A stretch of DNA of 64,000 nt from Polaribacter pectinis (GCF_014352875.1 NZ_CP060695.1:1-64000); one strand, 5' to 3'. Numbered from the stretch's first letter, positions 52,453-61,366 are shown. Numbers and translations: made by a program. Notes: generated by a model not told the origin, from the sequence alone.

Positions 52453-53296
52453 AGTTTTAAAAGCAGGTTTTTATACCTCAATACAAGATAGAGGTAGAGT
52501 TGGTTTTGCGCAAAATGGCGTTCCTGTTTCTGGGGTTATGGATAGTTATGCTGCAGACGTAGCAAATAGTATTTTAAATAATTCTTTAGAAGACGCACTT
52601 TTAGAAATTACTTTTGGTGGTTGTAAATTAGAATTTTTAGTAGAAACTATTATTTGTGTTTCTGGTGGCGATTTTTCAGCAACAATAAATAACAAGCCAA
52701 TTCAACTAAATTCAAGAATAAAAATCAATACAAAAGACGTTTTAAGTTTTGGAAAAATAAATTTTGGAGCAAGATGTTACTTGGCAGTAAAAGATGGTTT
52801 TTTAACGAAAAAAGTTTTAGGAAGTAGAAGTTTTTATCAAAATATAACAAACCAAATCATTATAAAGAAAGGAGATATTTTACCAATTACGACTTTTAAA
52901 AGCGGTTTAGAAACATCAAATTCAGCAATAAAAATAAAAGAAACACATTTTAATTCAGAAGATATATATTGTTACGAAGGACCAGAATTTGAGTTGTTAA
53001 AAGATCATCAAAAAGAACAATTATTAGAAAATATTTTTACAATTTCTAACGATAATAATAGAATGGGAATTCGTTTAAATGAGTTAATTGAGAACAACAT
53101 TCCTTCAATTTTAACATCAGCAGTTTTGCCAGGTACAGTTCAATTAACACCTTCTGGGAAATTAATTGTTTTAATGCGAGATTGCCAAGTTACTGGTGGT
53201 TACCCAAGAGTTCTACAACTCACAGGATATGCTATTAATAAATTAGCTCAAAAAACAACACATCAGAAACTAAAATTTATAATAAAAAGTATTTGA
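52445..53296 (+). CDS. pxpC: 5-oxoprolinase subunit PxpC (KipA family)
   Basis: A 283-aa biotin-dependent carboxyltransferase-like protein of the KipA type. It begins MIRVLKAGFYTSIQDRGRVGFAQNGVPVSGVMDSYA and has LEITFGGCKLEF near 55, CYLAVKDGF near 108, NRMGIRL near 200, and SAVLPGTVQLTPSGKLIVLMRDCQVTGGYPRV near 218. All are usual for PxpC. It is the last gene of the four-gene operon. Its stop codon TGA (53294-53296) lies inside the first of two regulatory boxes for the next, separately controlled, operon. Confidence 0.95.
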   Translation: MIRVLKAGFYTSIQDRGRVGFAQNGVPVSGVMDSYAADVANSILNNSLEDALLEITFGGCKLEFLVETIICVSGGDFSATINNKPIQLNSRIKINTKDVLSFGKINFGARCYLAVKDGFLTKKVLGSRSFYQNITNQIIIKKGDILPITTFKSGLETSNSAIKIKETHFNSEDIYCYEGPEFELLKDHQKEQLLENIFTISNDNNRMGIRLNELIENNIPSILTSAVLPGTVQLTPSGKLIVLMRDCQVTGGYPRVLQLTGYAINKLAQKTTHQKLKFIIKSI

Positions 53297-53349
53297 GTCA
53301 AGATTTGTTTTTTTTGAGTCAAGTACTATTTCATAATAAGCTTATATTT
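53291..53349 (+). promoter_or_regulatory. Two-box promoter of the YtxH operon (best copy of shared design)
   Basis: TTTGAGTCAA occurs twice, exactly, at 53291-53300 and 53312-53321, starting 21 bp apart. After 20 bases comes TATATTTG (53342-53349), a perfect -7 box. No TTTG -33 box lies at the usual distance, which suits activator-dependent transcription. Box 1 overlaps the pxpC stop. GTAC-rich DNA (53349-53372) lies near the transcription start. Confidence 0.75.
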
Positions 53350-53405
53350 GTACTGTACTTAATTTAGTACTTTAGAATTTAAGTTTAATCACTAAAAATA
53401 AAGAG

Positions 53406-53738
53406 ATGAGTAATAGCAGTAACACAGTAGTAGGATTATTAGCAGGAACAGTAATAGGAGCAACTTTAGGAATTTTATTTGCACCTGATAAAGGTATAAA
53501 CACAAGACAAAGAATTTCTGATGAAGCTTTAGCAGCAAAAGATAAAATTGCAGAAAGAGCAGTAGAATTAAAAGATCAAGTTTCTTCTACAATGGTAGAT
53601 AAAAAAGAAAGTTTAGACACACAATTAGAGAGTGTAGTTTCTAATGTAAGCCATAAGGCAGAAGATGTAATTACTACTTTAGAGAAAAAATTGAAAGAAT
53701 TAAAAGATAAAAATAAAAAATTACAAAAAACAGTCTAA
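53406..53738 (+). CDS. YtxH domain protein
   Basis: A 110-aa protein. One hydrophobic, Gly-rich membrane helix at about 9-29 (VGLLAGTVIGATLGILFAPDKG) is the YtxH signature. A long charged helical part follows, with AKDKIAERAVELKDQVSS, ending in a coiled coil rich in Lys (TTLEKKLKELKDKNKKLQK). Family members are linked to general stress. It leads a three-gene operon with a holin-like membrane protein (3 bases on) and a 66-aa protein, under the two-box promoter. Confidence 0.9.
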   Translation: MSNSSNTVVGLLAGTVIGATLGILFAPDKGINTRQRISDEALAAKDKIAERAVELKDQVSSTMVDKKESLDTQLESVVSNVSHKAEDVITTLEKKLKELKDKNKKLQKTV

Positions 53739-53741
53739 TAC

Positions 53742-54089
53742 ATGAGCATATTCGAAAATTTTAGTAATTCTGCAGACAAAGGTACAGATGCAAGTAAAGA
53801 ATTTGTTTCTAAATCTTATGAATATACAAAGTTAAAGGCGTTTCAACTAACAACTTTATCTATTGCTATGTTCGCTAAACTATTAGTAATAGGTGGTTTG
53901 GTGTCTTTGGGATTTATTTTCGTAGCTTTTTCTGGAGCAATAGCTTTGGGTGAATATTTAGACAATATGGCTTTAGGGTATTTGTGCGTAGGGTTATGTA
54001 TAATAATTTTTTCTTTGTTGCTTTTGGCTTTTAGGAAGTCTTTCGATAGAAAAGTTGTTTCTAAAATGTCCAAGAAATTTTTTAATTAA
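53742..54089 (+). CDS. Phage-holin-superfamily-like membrane protein (stress-linked)
   Basis: A 115-aa protein with two long hydrophobic segments, about 45-70 (SIAMFAKLLVIGGLVSLGFIFVAF) and 77-103 (MALGYLCVGLCIIIFSLLLLAF), and charged ends. The layout fits the phage_holin_3_6 group of small chromosomal proteins, often next to YtxH. No phage genes are nearby, so it is an envelope protein, not a lysis holin. Its start follows the YtxH stop by 3 bases and the next gene is 23 bases on. Confidence 0.75.
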   Translation: MSIFENFSNSADKGTDASKEFVSKSYEYTKLKAFQLTTLSIAMFAKLLVIGGLVSLGFIFVAFSGAIALGEYLDNMALGYLCVGLCIIIFSLLLLAFRKSFDRKVVSKMSKKFFN

Positions 54090-54112
54090 TCAGTTTTAAG
54101 GAAATTAAAAAG

Positions 54113-54313
54113 ATGAAAAATTATCAAAACTTTGAAGAAATAGATAGAGACTTAAAAAAACTATCATTAGAAAGAAAAATAGCTTTAGAAGAACTTAAAA
54201 TTGTAAAAAGCGATTTTGAAGAAAGCTTAAGGCCATTGAGTATGTTGCAAAGCGTTTTTAAATTTGCAAGTAAATACGGAGTTTTGCTATTGGTAAAAAA
54301 AATATTTAAATAA
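54113..54313 (+). CDS. Small stress-operon protein, unknown function
   Basis: A 66-aa protein starting MKNYQNFEEIDRDLKKLSLERKIALEELKIVK. The first 45 residues are a charged helix of coiled-coil type, and the end is a short amphipathic or hydrophobic stretch (KYGVLLLVKKIFK). It lies in the YtxH operon and is closed by a terminator, so it is a real gene. It could attach to the membrane by its tail. No family recognised. Confidence 0.75.
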   Translation: MKNYQNFEEIDRDLKKLSLERKIALEELKIVKSDFEESLRPLSMLQSVFKFASKYGVLLLVKKIFK

Positions 54314-54363
54314 AATTGTAGCGCTGTTTTTAGAAACAGTGTTATAATGGTTGGTTGATTAAT

Positions 54364-54398
54364 AGCCTTGGTATTTTATAATATCAAGGCTTTTTTTT
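54364..54398. terminator. Terminator between the YtxH operon and the AraC gene
   Basis: GCCTTGGTAT (54364-54373) pairs with ATATCAAGGC (54381-54390) with one G-T pair, followed by eight T. It lies 50 bases past the 66-aa gene and 6 bases before the end of the convergent AraC gene. Confidence 0.85.
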
Positions 54399-54403
54399 GT
54401 TTT

Positions 54404-55429
54404 TTAAGAAACTACCAACGCTTTCTTTTTAAATTCATTTGGACTTATGTCGTACTTTTCTTTGAATATTTTAGAAAAATAACTTCTGCTGCTAAAACCA
54501 ATACTATATACAATTTGAGAAACATTTAAATCTGTATTTTTTAACAAATCTCTTGCTGACTCTAAACGAATATGTCTTATATATTCAGTAACAGTTCTGT
54601 TATATAAAAACCTAAAACCATCTTGTAATTTAGCTTGTGTTAATCCAGATTCTGTAGAAAGTTTTTCTAATGTGTATTCTTTAGCAGGATTTTTCACGAT
54701 ACTATTTCCAAATTTACGAACCGTTTTTAACTCACTTTTAATTAAAGAAGTTGGTAACGGAACACCCTCTAAAAGCCTATTGTGTTGTTGTATGTGTACA
54801 GATAATATTTCGTAAACTTTTGCCTCAACTTTAAGAATACGCAACATGCCTTTACCCTTAACTTTTTTTAGTCTTTTAATAAGATCTGCCATTTTTAGAT
54901 TCATTGTTCCGTAATTGGCAAATCTGTAATCATGATCAGTATCAACAAAAACTTCGTGTAATTTTTTGTTTAAAGTAGACACATTTGTAGTCCTTTTCTT
55001 TAAAAATTTCTTTCTTACAATTTCAATAAGGTTTATTTCTAAAGGTTCATTTTTAGGAAAATGCAAATAGTTATATCCACTAGTTTTATTTGTGAATATT
55101 AAAGATTGAAATTGCTCTACTTTATGTTCTGTTTTTTCAACACCAAATCTATGTTTTATGTTACCTACTGAAGGATACAAGAAACGTAAAGGATTGTATT
55201 CTGGTACAGCTTGTATTTTAAAAATAAATTCTTTGTGGAGTGTAATATCAAAATCTAATAAATTTACTCCCCAATCAAAAGGAATAAACCTCATTTTTCC
55301 TGTAGCATATTCATTGTTAATTTCAAGAATGCATTCACTCCAATTACTGGTTATTGTTCCTCCAATATTCTCTCTAATTTGTTCTAATAAATCTTTATCA
55401 CTATCAGCAACTATTTCAATTTCTATCAT
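54404..55429 (-). CDS. AraC-family transcriptional regulator (candidate regulator of the stress island)
   Basis: A 341-aa regulator. The C-terminal AraC DNA-binding domain (about 240-338) has two helix-turn-helix parts: YTLEKLSTESGLTQAKLQDGFRFL, with YIRHIRLESARDLLK between, and NVSQIVYSIGFSSRSYFSKIFKEKYDISPNEFKKK. The N-terminal 220 residues look like a beta-rich sensing domain followed by helices. I do not know its ligand. It sits between the YtxH operon and the hemerythrin operon, both with the two-box promoter. AraC proteins bind two direct half-sites about two turns apart, which matches the 21-bp spacing. Control by it is inference. Confidence 0.9.
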   Translation of the reverse strand: MIEIEIVADSDKDLLEQIRENIGGTITSNWSECILEINNEYATGKMRFIPFDWGVNLLDFDITLHKEFIFKIQAVPEYNPLRFLYPSVGNIKHRFGVEKTEHKVEQFQSLIFTNKTSGYNYLHFPKNEPLEINLIEIVRKKFLKKRTTNVSTLNKKLHEVFVDTDHDYRFANYGTMNLKMADLIKRLKKVKGKGMLRILKVEAKVYEILSVHIQQHNRLLEGVPLPTSLIKSELKTVRKFGNSIVKNPAKEYTLEKLSTESGLTQAKLQDGFRFLYNRTVTEYIRHIRLESARDLLKNTDLNVSQIVYSIGFSSRSYFSKIFKEKYDISPNEFKKKALVVS

Positions 55430-55500
55430 GGAGGAAAATTATATTAATAAACAAAAAATAAGCTATTAAACTAAAAGTAAATATAGTTTAAAAATTATTA

Positions 55501-55559
55501 TATAAGTTAAGAATTCTACCTATTGAGCAAAATAAGATGTTCATCTATTAGTAATTTTG
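55501..55559 (+). promoter_or_regulatory. Two-box promoter of the hemerythrin operon (shared design)
   Basis: TATAAGTTAA (55501-55510) and ATTGAGCAAA (55522-55531), 21 bp apart, each match TTTGAGTCAA at 7 of 10 positions. After exactly 20 bases comes TAATTTTG (55552-55559), a perfect -7 box. The ATG follows at 55584. The register is identical to that of the YtxH and DUF1328 promoters. Confidence 0.6.
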
Positions 55560-55583
55560 AGTGTAAATATTAAATATAAAGAA

Positions 55584-56018
55584 ATGAACATTTTTGAAGA
55601 AATAAGAAAAGATCATGATAAACAAAGAAGTTTATTAAGCAAACTTGTAGAAACTTCTGGTGATACAGAAAAAAGAAATACACTCTTTAAAGAATTAAAA
55701 AACGAGTTAGAAGTTCATGCAAATGCAGAAGAAAGACACTTTTACAAACCTTTGATTAGTAATGACATGATGCAAGAAAAAGCGAGGCATGGTATTGCAG
55801 AGCATCATGAAATAGATGAATTAATAGAAAAATTAGAAGAAACAGGTTATGACTCTTCTGCTTGGTTAAAAATAGCAAAGCAATTGCAAGAGAAAGTAGA
55901 ACATCATTTAGAAGATGAAGAGCATAAGTTTTTTCAGTTAGCAGGAAAAGTATTTAATGAAAGCCAGAAAGAAACTTTGGCAAAAAGTTATACAAAACAC
56001 ATGAATGATAATTTATAA
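55584..56018 (+). CDS. Hemerythrin-like (HHE domain) protein
   Basis: A 144-aa helical protein from MNIFEEIRKDHDKQRSLLSKLV; an upstream GTG frame lies in the promoter region and is rejected. Likely di-iron ligands appear in RKDHDKQ, HANAEERHFYKPL, AEHHEIDELIEKL and VEHHLEDEEHKFF, the usual hemerythrin spacing. Such proteins bind oxygen, NO or iron, and act in stress sensing or protection. It is followed after 161 bases by a PA2169-family gene, perhaps in the same transcript, and its promoter matches the stress set. Confidence 0.9.
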   Translation: MNIFEEIRKDHDKQRSLLSKLVETSGDTEKRNTLFKELKNELEVHANAEERHFYKPLISNDMMQEKARHGIAEHHEIDELIEKLEETGYDSSAWLKIAKQLQEKVEHHLEDEEHKFFQLAGKVFNESQKETLAKSYTKHMNDNL

Positions 56019-56179
56019 TAATAATGCAAATCAAAGAAGTAAAACTACTAGTCTTATGAATTAAAGAAAAGGGTTTACTGTTAACAGTATTTAAATTTTA
56101 AACAAGTTACTTAAAATTAAAGATGTAAATCGTTTGACATCTATAAAACAAATAAACGTTCACTTAAAATAGTAATAAA

Positions 56180-56629
56180 ATGAGTACTTACACAGAAGAA
56201 GTAGGAGAGAAACTAAACGAACTTTTAGAAAAAACCTATGATGCAGAAAAAGGATTTAAAAAAGCTGCTGATAACATAGAGAATCAAGCGTTAAAAAATT
56301 ATTTTAAGTCCAAAGCTCAAGAAAGATATTCTTTTGGTCATGAACTAAAAGAAGAAATTAGAACTTATAATCAAGAAATAGATAAAGGAGGAAGCGTTGC
56401 AGGTTCTGCACACAGAGCTTGGATGGATATAAAAGCATTGTTCTCTTTAGATGATGAAGAGTCTATGTTAGAAGAAGCAATTAGAGGAGAAAAAACAGCC
56501 GTAAAAGAATATGAAGAAGTAATTAGTGAAACTAGTTTACCTTCTAGTACAAAATCTTTACTAGAGTCTCAAAAAAATAAAATTGAGAACGGCTTATATA
56601 ATATTAAATCTTTAGAGGATATTCACTAG
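56180..56629 (+). CDS. PA2169/DUF2383 four-helix-bundle protein, copy 2
   Basis: A 149-aa paralogue of 43314-43763, same length, with EEVGEKLNELLEKTYDAEKGFKKAADNIENQALKNYF, ERYSFGHELKEEI, HRAWMDIKALFSLDDEESMLEEAIRGEKTAVKEYEEV. The conserved Glu and His residues suggest a metal-binding ferritin-like bundle; no activity is known. No clear two-box promoter lies directly before it, so it may be read from the hemerythrin promoter. A terminator follows. Confidence 0.87.
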   Translation: MSTYTEEVGEKLNELLEKTYDAEKGFKKAADNIENQALKNYFKSKAQERYSFGHELKEEIRTYNQEIDKGGSVAGSAHRAWMDIKALFSLDDEESMLEEAIRGEKTAVKEYEEVISETSLPSSTKSLLESQKNKIENGLYNIKSLEDIH

Positions 56630-56654
56630 AGATTTTTTGGTTGGTTGATTAATG

Positions 56655-56684
56655 AAAAGCTGTCTTTTAAGGCAGCTTTTTTAT
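56655..56684 (+). terminator. Terminator of the second PA2169 gene
   Basis: AAAAGCTGTC (56655-56664) pairs with GGCAGCTTTT (56671-56680), with one G-T pair, then T. Confidence 0.85.
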
Positions 56685-56697
56685 GTAAATCACTTTA

Positions 56698-56756
56698 TTT
56701 GAGTCAAAAAGTAATGTATACGAGTTAAATAGATTTCTATAAAGTCTTTAAATTTG
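56698..56756 (+). promoter_or_regulatory. Two-box promoter of the DUF1328 gene (shared design)
   Basis: TTTGAGTCAA (56698-56707) is an exact copy of the YtxH box; 21 bp on is TACGAGTTAA (56719-56728), 7 of 10 matches; exactly 20 bases later is TAAATTTG (56749-56756), a perfect -7 box. The ATG is at 56814. Confidence 0.7.
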
Positions 56757-56813
56757 TAGTGTAAGAAATAGTTAATTAAACTATTTAATTATTAACCATT
56801 AAAAACTTAAACT

Positions 56814-56975
56814 ATGTTACGTTGGACAATTACATTTATAATAATCGCATTAATAGCAGGGGTTTTAGGATTTGGAGGAATTGCAGGAGCTGCAGCCGGA
56901 ATTGCTAAAATTATCTTTGTTGTATTTATTATTCTTTTCTTATTATCACTTATCAGTGGAAGAAAAAAAATATAG
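56814..56975 (+). CDS. DUF1328 small membrane protein (YtjA-like)
   Basis: A 53-aa protein, [20 protein letters not shown], then [15 protein letters not shown] and a second hydrophobic stretch ending ISGRKKI. The [14 protein letters not shown] core is the DUF1328 mark. It has two transmembrane segments and a short basic tail. Members are general stress or envelope proteins, with no known activity. It has its own two-box promoter and a terminator, so it forms a single-gene unit of the stress island. Confidence 0.92.
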   Translation: MLRWTITFIIIALIAGVLGFGGIAGAAAGIAKIIFVVFIILFLLSLISGRKKI

Positions 56976-56997
56976 ATTACTAGAAGAATAAAATATA

Positions 56998-57035
56998 TAA
57001 ACTACTTGAAAACTATTTTTAAGTAGTTTTTTTTA
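56998..57035. terminator. Terminator between DUF1328 and phosphatase genes
   Basis: AAACTACTT (56999-57007) pairs with AAGTAGTTT (57021-57029), followed by a run of T that overlaps the end of the convergent phosphatase gene. Confidence 0.75.
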
Positions 57036-58040
57036 TGCTCTTATAAATCCGTTTTCTTTTGCATGTTTAATAGCCTCTTTACTAGAATCTACCAATAAAA
57101 AAGAAGTTTCAGTGTAATTTTTAATCAGATTCTTAATTCTATTCATCCTTTTAGAGCTTTTTACACTTCTTAAATAAATTGCTTTAATTCTATTAGGGTA
57201 ATTAGAAACAACTTCCATATAAATATCTGCATCTTTTTCTCCAGCATCACCAATTAAAATAAAATTTAAATGAGGATATGTTTTTAAAATATTCACAATC
57301 TCTTTTTGTTTTTGAGGTTTCTCTGCCGAAGACTTCTTTTTGAATATGTTACTAGCAGTTCTTAAAAGAATTGCACCTTTAGGAAAGTTGTTTTTCTTTA
57401 AAAAAACCTCTAAATATTTATATAGATTCCAAGGGCTATGACTCACATAAAATATAGGATTAGCATTTTTACCAGATTTTCCTAAATGCAATAAACTATA
57501 AAATTCTGAAGTACCCTCTAATGCTTTTCTTTTTTCTGGTGATTTAAAAAAGGTATTAATAAGAAGTCTCCATTTTAATTTTGATACAACTCCTGTGTGT
57601 AAAATAGTATCATCTATATCGCTAATAACACCAAATTCTACTTTGTTAGAAGGAATTAACAACTCTCCAGGAAATCTGTTTTTGTTATTTATTGCTCTAC
57701 CTACATTTGTATTTGTATATGAAACTGTAAAGTGAAGCCAATCTTCATTGTTTGTTAAATTAGTAAGGTTTTCTATTTTCTCATCAACAATAAAATAGCC
57801 TTTATTGTCAGTTTTAGTATTTATTTTATAATTGTTAGAAAATGTAATTGTTAGAGCTGTATTTTTTATTTCATCAGTTTCAAAACGTTTCCAAGAATTT
57901 AGAATTAGTTTAAAAAAATTACTGCTTTTTAAATTTATTTTTTCATCCTCTAAAGCTCTTCCCCTTGAGTAAAAATGGTTATTTGTGCCATAACTTTGAA
58001 ACACAATAACTTGTAGAGAATCTTTACTAAATAAACCCAT
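57033..58040 (-). CDS. App1-family phosphatase domain protein (DUF2183)
   Basis: A 335-aa protein. The C-terminal 200 residues are a HAD-type App1 phosphatidate phosphatase-like catalytic domain: GVISDIDDTILHTGVVSKLK near 138 (nucleophile DIDDT), FYVSHSPWNLYKYLEVFL near 198, and LNFILIGDAGEKDADIYME near 258. The N-terminal part (about 1-130) is beta-rich with no named domain. The substrate may be phosphatidic acid by family. It ends at the stress island but is on the opposite strand, and has no sign of the two-box promoter. Confidence 0.85.
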   Translation of the reverse strand: MGLFSKDSLQVIVFQSYGTNNHFYSRGRALEDEKINLKSSNFFKLILNSWKRFETDEIKNTALTITFSNNYKINTKTDNKGYFIVDEKIENLTNLTNNEDWLHFTVSYTNTNVGRAINNKNRFPGELLIPSNKVEFGVISDIDDTILHTGVVSKLKWRLLINTFFKSPEKRKALEGTSEFYSLLHLGKSGKNANPIFYVSHSPWNLYKYLEVFLKKNNFPKGAILLRTASNIFKKKSSAEKPQKQKEIVNILKTYPHLNFILIGDAGEKDADIYMEVVSNYPNRIKAIYLRSVKSSKRMNRIKNLIKNYTETSFLLVDSSKEAIKHAKENGFIRA

Positions 58041-58073
58041 TTTTTTTATTTACAAGATACTAAAAGCATAAAA

Positions 58074-58099
58074 AAAAGCCACAATAAATTGTGGCTTTT
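58074..58099 (-). terminator. Terminator of hppA
   Basis: AAAAGCCACAAT (58074-58085) pairs perfectly with ATTGTGGCTTTT (58088-58099); T-run on the minus strand. It lies 23 bases past the stop. Confidence 0.88.
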
Positions 58100-58121
58100 T
58101 AAAATATATTATCTAGAATTA

Positions 58122-60563
58122 TTACTGAATCTCTTCAGCTTTCTTTTCAACTTCTTTTAAAGTTCCTTCAATTTTTTTTGTTACAACAACTTCTTTACCA
58201 TCAATCATTTTGGTAATTACTACAGTTGCTTGAGCAAGACTTTCATTATCAGGATTTACTTCAATAGTAACATCTCTTTTAATTTCGAAGTTTTTACTTT
58301 TTAATTCAACTTTAGCAACTTCTTTAGTGGGCGCAGTTGTATTATTTTTTATCAATTCTACTTCTATGGTTTCAGTGCGCTTTTCTTCAATAGCATGTCC
58401 ACCTAAAATAGGTGCAATTACCAAACCAATTAAACATGTAAGTTTAATTAAAATGTTCATTGATGGTCCAGAAGTATCTTTAAAAGGATCTCCAACAGTA
58501 TCTCCAGTTACGGCAGCTTTGTGAGCTTCAGAACCTTTGTATGTCATTTCTCCATCAATTTCTACACCAGCTTCAAAAGATTTTTTTGCATTATCCCAAG
58601 CTCCACCTGCATTGTTTTGGAAAATTGCCCAAAGAACACCAGAAACTGTAACACCAGCCATATAACCACCTAACATTTCAGCGATAGCTAATTTATCCAT
58701 TCCAAATGCTAAAGGAGCAAAAGCAATAATTAATGGGAAACCTATAGTTAATAAACCAGGTAACATCATTTCTCTTAAAGAAGCTTCAGTAGAAATTGCT
58801 ACACATTTATCATATTCTGGTTTTCCAGTTCCTTCCATAATTCCAGGAATATCTCTAAACTGACGTCTAACTTCTTGTACCATTTCCATAGCAGCTTTTC
58901 CAACAGCATTCATTGCCAAAGCAGAAAATACAACTGGTACCATTCCACCAACAAATAACATTGCTAAAACTGGTGCTTTAAAGATATTAATACCATCAAT
59001 TCCTGTAAAAGTAACGTAAGCTGCAAATAAAGCTAAAGATGTTAATGCAGCAGAAGCGATTGCAAAACCTTTTCCTGTTGCAGCAGTTGTATTACCAACT
59101 GAATCTAAAATATCTGTTCTTTCTCTAACAATTGGTTCTTGTTCGCTCATTTCTGCGATACCACCAGCGTTGTCTGATATTGGTCCAAAAGCATCAATTG
59201 CTAATTGCATAGCTGTTGTTGCCATCATTGCAGAAGCAGCTAATGAAACTCCGTAAAAACCTGCAAAAGCATAAGAAGCCCAAATTGCACCAGCAAATAG
59301 TAATACTGATGGAAAAGTAGAAATCATACCAGTAGCTAAACCAGCAATAATGTTTGTTCCTGCTCCAGTTGACGATTGTTGAACGATTTTTAAGATTGGT
59401 TTTTTACCTAAACCTGTATAATATTCCGTTACTGAAGAAATTACAGCTCCAACAATTAATCCAACAATTGTTGCGCCGAAAACTCTTAATGATGAAATTT
59501 CTTGTAATCCTTCACCAAAAAATTCCATTGTCATAGTTTCTGGTAACATCCAAGTTACTAACCCATAACAAGAAAGTGCAACTAATACGATAGAAGTCCA
59601 GTTTCCTTTATTTAAAGCTCCCATTACTTGAGATTCTTTTGCGCTATTATCTTTAATTTTAACTAATAAAGTTCCAATAATAGAAATAATAATTCCAGCA
59701 CCAGCAATTGCCATTGGTAAAAGTATTGGTCCAATTCCGCCAAATGCGTCAGAAATACTTCCTCCCATATCTTTAATTACATAATTACCTAAAACCATTG
59801 CAGCTAAAACAGTTGCAACGTAAGAACCAAATAAATCTGCTCCCATACCAGCAACATCACCAACATTGTCTCCAACATTATCTGCAATTGTAGCAGGGTT
59901 TCTTGGATCATCTTCAGGAATACCTGCTTCTACTTTACCAACTAAATCTGCACCAACATCTGCTGCTTTTGTATAGATTCCTCCACCAACTCTTGCAAAA
60001 AGAGCAATAGATTCAGCACCTAAAGAAAAACCTGCTAAAGTTTCAAGAACTATTGTCATATCCATTGTAGAAGTCCATTCACTTCCCATAAAATACCAGA
60101 AGAAAAAGATAAAAAACGATGTTAAGCCTAATACGGCTAAACCAGCAACTCCAAGTCCCATAACTGTTCCTCCACCAAAAGATACTTTTAAAGCATTTGG
60201 TAAACTTGTTTTTGCAGCTTGAGTAGTTCTTACATTTGTTTTAGTAGCTATTTTCATTCCTATATTTCCTGCAAAAGCAGAAAAAACAGCTCCAAAAATA
60301 AAAGCAACAACAATTAGAATGTGTGTTGTTGGTACAATAAAAGACACTGCAGCAAGTGCAACACTTACAATAACTACAAAAATTGCAAGCAATTTATATT
60401 CTGCACTTAAGAAAGCCAAGGCTCCTTCATAGATGTAATCAGAAATTTCTTTCATTTTACCATCACCTGCATCTTGTTTCATTACCCAAGATTGTTTAAT
60501 CCACATGTAGATTAAACCTAAAATAGCCATTGCAATTGGCATCCAAATCATTAATGATTCCAT
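58122..60563 (-). CDS. hppA: Membrane-bound cation-pumping pyrophosphatase
   Basis: An 813-aa, about 16-helix pump that uses pyrophosphate to export Na+ or H+. Motifs are [20 protein letters not shown] and [22 protein letters not shown] near 190-235, [17 protein letters not shown] near 465, and [16 protein letters not shown] sequence [12 protein letters not shown], whose Ala and Gly indicate the K+-dependent class, and [21 protein letters not shown] near 690. After the last helix (about 720) comes a 90-residue charged extension ([16 protein letters not shown] to VEKKAEEIQ) not found in typical members. It lies downstream of ppa. Confidence 0.96.
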   Translation of the reverse strand: MESLMIWMPIAMAILGLIYMWIKQSWVMKQDAGDGKMKEISDYIYEGALAFLSAEYKLLAIFVVIVSVALAAVSFIVPTTHILIVVAFIFGAVFSAFAGNIGMKIATKTNVRTTQAAKTSLPNALKVSFGGGTVMGLGVAGLAVLGLTSFFIFFFWYFMGSEWTSTMDMTIVLETLAGFSLGAESIALFARVGGGIYTKAADVGADLVGKVEAGIPEDDPRNPATIADNVGDNVGDVAGMGADLFGSYVATVLAAMVLGNYVIKDMGGSISDAFGGIGPILLPMAIAGAGIIISIIGTLLVKIKDNSAKESQVMGALNKGNWTSIVLVALSCYGLVTWMLPETMTMEFFGEGLQEISSLRVFGATIVGLIVGAVISSVTEYYTGLGKKPILKIVQQSSTGAGTNIIAGLATGMISTFPSVLLFAGAIWASYAFAGFYGVSLAASAMMATTAMQLAIDAFGPISDNAGGIAEMSEQEPIVRERTDILDSVGNTTAATGKGFAIASAALTSLALFAAYVTFTGIDGINIFKAPVLAMLFVGGMVPVVFSALAMNAVGKAAMEMVQEVRRQFRDIPGIMEGTGKPEYDKCVAISTEASLREMMLPGLLTIGFPLIIAFAPLAFGMDKLAIAEMLGGYMAGVTVSGVLWAIFQNNAGGAWDNAKKSFEAGVEIDGEMTYKGSEAHKAAVTGDTVGDPFKDTSGPSMNILIKLTCLIGLVIAPILGGHAIEEKRTETIEVELIKNNTTAPTKEVAKVELKSKNFEIKRDVTIEVNPDNESLAQATVVITKMIDGKEVVVTKKIEGTLKEVEKKAEEIQ

Positions 60564-60625
60564 ATATTTATTTAATTTGATTAGTTTAAAACGGCGGTAA
60601 AAGTAAGAAAATCAAAGTGAAATAA

Positions 60626-60660
60626 AAAACCTCTTAAAATGTTTAATTTTAAGAGGTTGA
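60626..60660 (-). terminator. Terminator of ppa
   Basis: AACCTCTTAAAAT (60628-60640) pairs perfectly with ATTTTAAGAGGTT (60646-60658), followed on the minus strand by six T. It separates ppa from hppA. Confidence 0.85.
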
Positions 60661-60683
60661 TAATATTTTAAGACTTTTACTGT

Positions 60684-61211
60684 CTAAATAGTAAAATTAC
60701 CGTTCTTTTTATGCTCACTATTCTCATATCTTTGAACACAATCTTTAAAAATTTTACATGCTTCATCTGCATTACCCCATCCACCAACATCTACTTTTTT
60801 CTTTTCTAAATCTTTATATACTTTAAAAAAGTGCTCAATTTCTTTTAACCTATGAGGGTTTAAATCTGATAAATCATTTTTCTTATTCCAAATAGGATCA
60901 GAAACAGGAACGCAAATAACTTTTTCATCTGGTCCTTTTTCATCAGTCATATGAAAAACACCAATTGGTTTTACTTCAATAACACACATTGGAAAAGTTG
61001 GTTCATGCCCTAAAACTAAAACATCTAAAGGATCTCCGTCTAAAGCTAAAGTTTCTGGTACAAAACCATAATCTGCTGGATACATCATTGAAGAAAATAG
61101 CATTCTGTCGAAACGAATTTTATTTAATTCAAAATCATATTCATATTTATTTCTGCTTCCTTTAGGGATTTCTATTAATACATCAAAAGTCTTTGTTTTG
61201 TGCTCGCTCAT
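60684..61211 (-). CDS. ppa: Soluble inorganic pyrophosphatase (family I)
   Basis: A 175-aa enzyme hydrolysing pyrophosphate to phosphate. It has IEIPKGSRNKYEYD near 12, MMYPADYGFVPETLALDGDPLDVLVLG with the metal-binding DGDPLD near 56, and HFFKVYKDLEKKKVDVGGW near 130. Length is normal. It is just upstream of hppA, though a terminator separates them. Having both a soluble and an energy-conserving pyrophosphatase side by side raises the question of how pyrophosphate is divided between them. Confidence 0.96.
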   Translation of the reverse strand: MSEHKTKTFDVLIEIPKGSRNKYEYDFELNKIRFDRMLFSSMMYPADYGFVPETLALDGDPLDVLVLGHEPTFPMCVIEVKPIGVFHMTDEKGPDEKVICVPVSDPIWNKKNDLSDLNPHRLKEIEHFFKVYKDLEKKKVDVGGWGNADEACKIFKDCVQRYENSEHKKNGNFTI

Positions 61212-61330
61212 GGTTATCTTTTTTCATGTTTAAATTCGGGGTCAAAAATAGTGAAACTATACTATTCTATGATAGTCTTATATTGATTAATTTACGCAAT
61301 TGATTTCGAAACGTCTATTATTTATCTTCA

Positions 61331-61366
61331 AAAAAAAAATCCTAACCAAAAATGGATAGGATTCTT
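61331..61366 (-). terminator. Terminator of pdhB
   Basis: AATCCTAACC (61338-61347) pairs with GGATAGGATT (61354-61363) with one mismatch; T-run on the minus strand. Confidence 0.75.

Noticed and set aside
53742-54089. Holin-like protein as a sign of a prophage
   Set aside because: It lies between YtxH and another small stress protein, with no phage structural, integrase or lysis genes nearby.
56019-56179. Two-box promoter before the second PA2169 gene
   Set aside because: No GAGTCAA-like pair and no perfect TAnnTTTG in register; transcription from the hemerythrin promoter is simpler.
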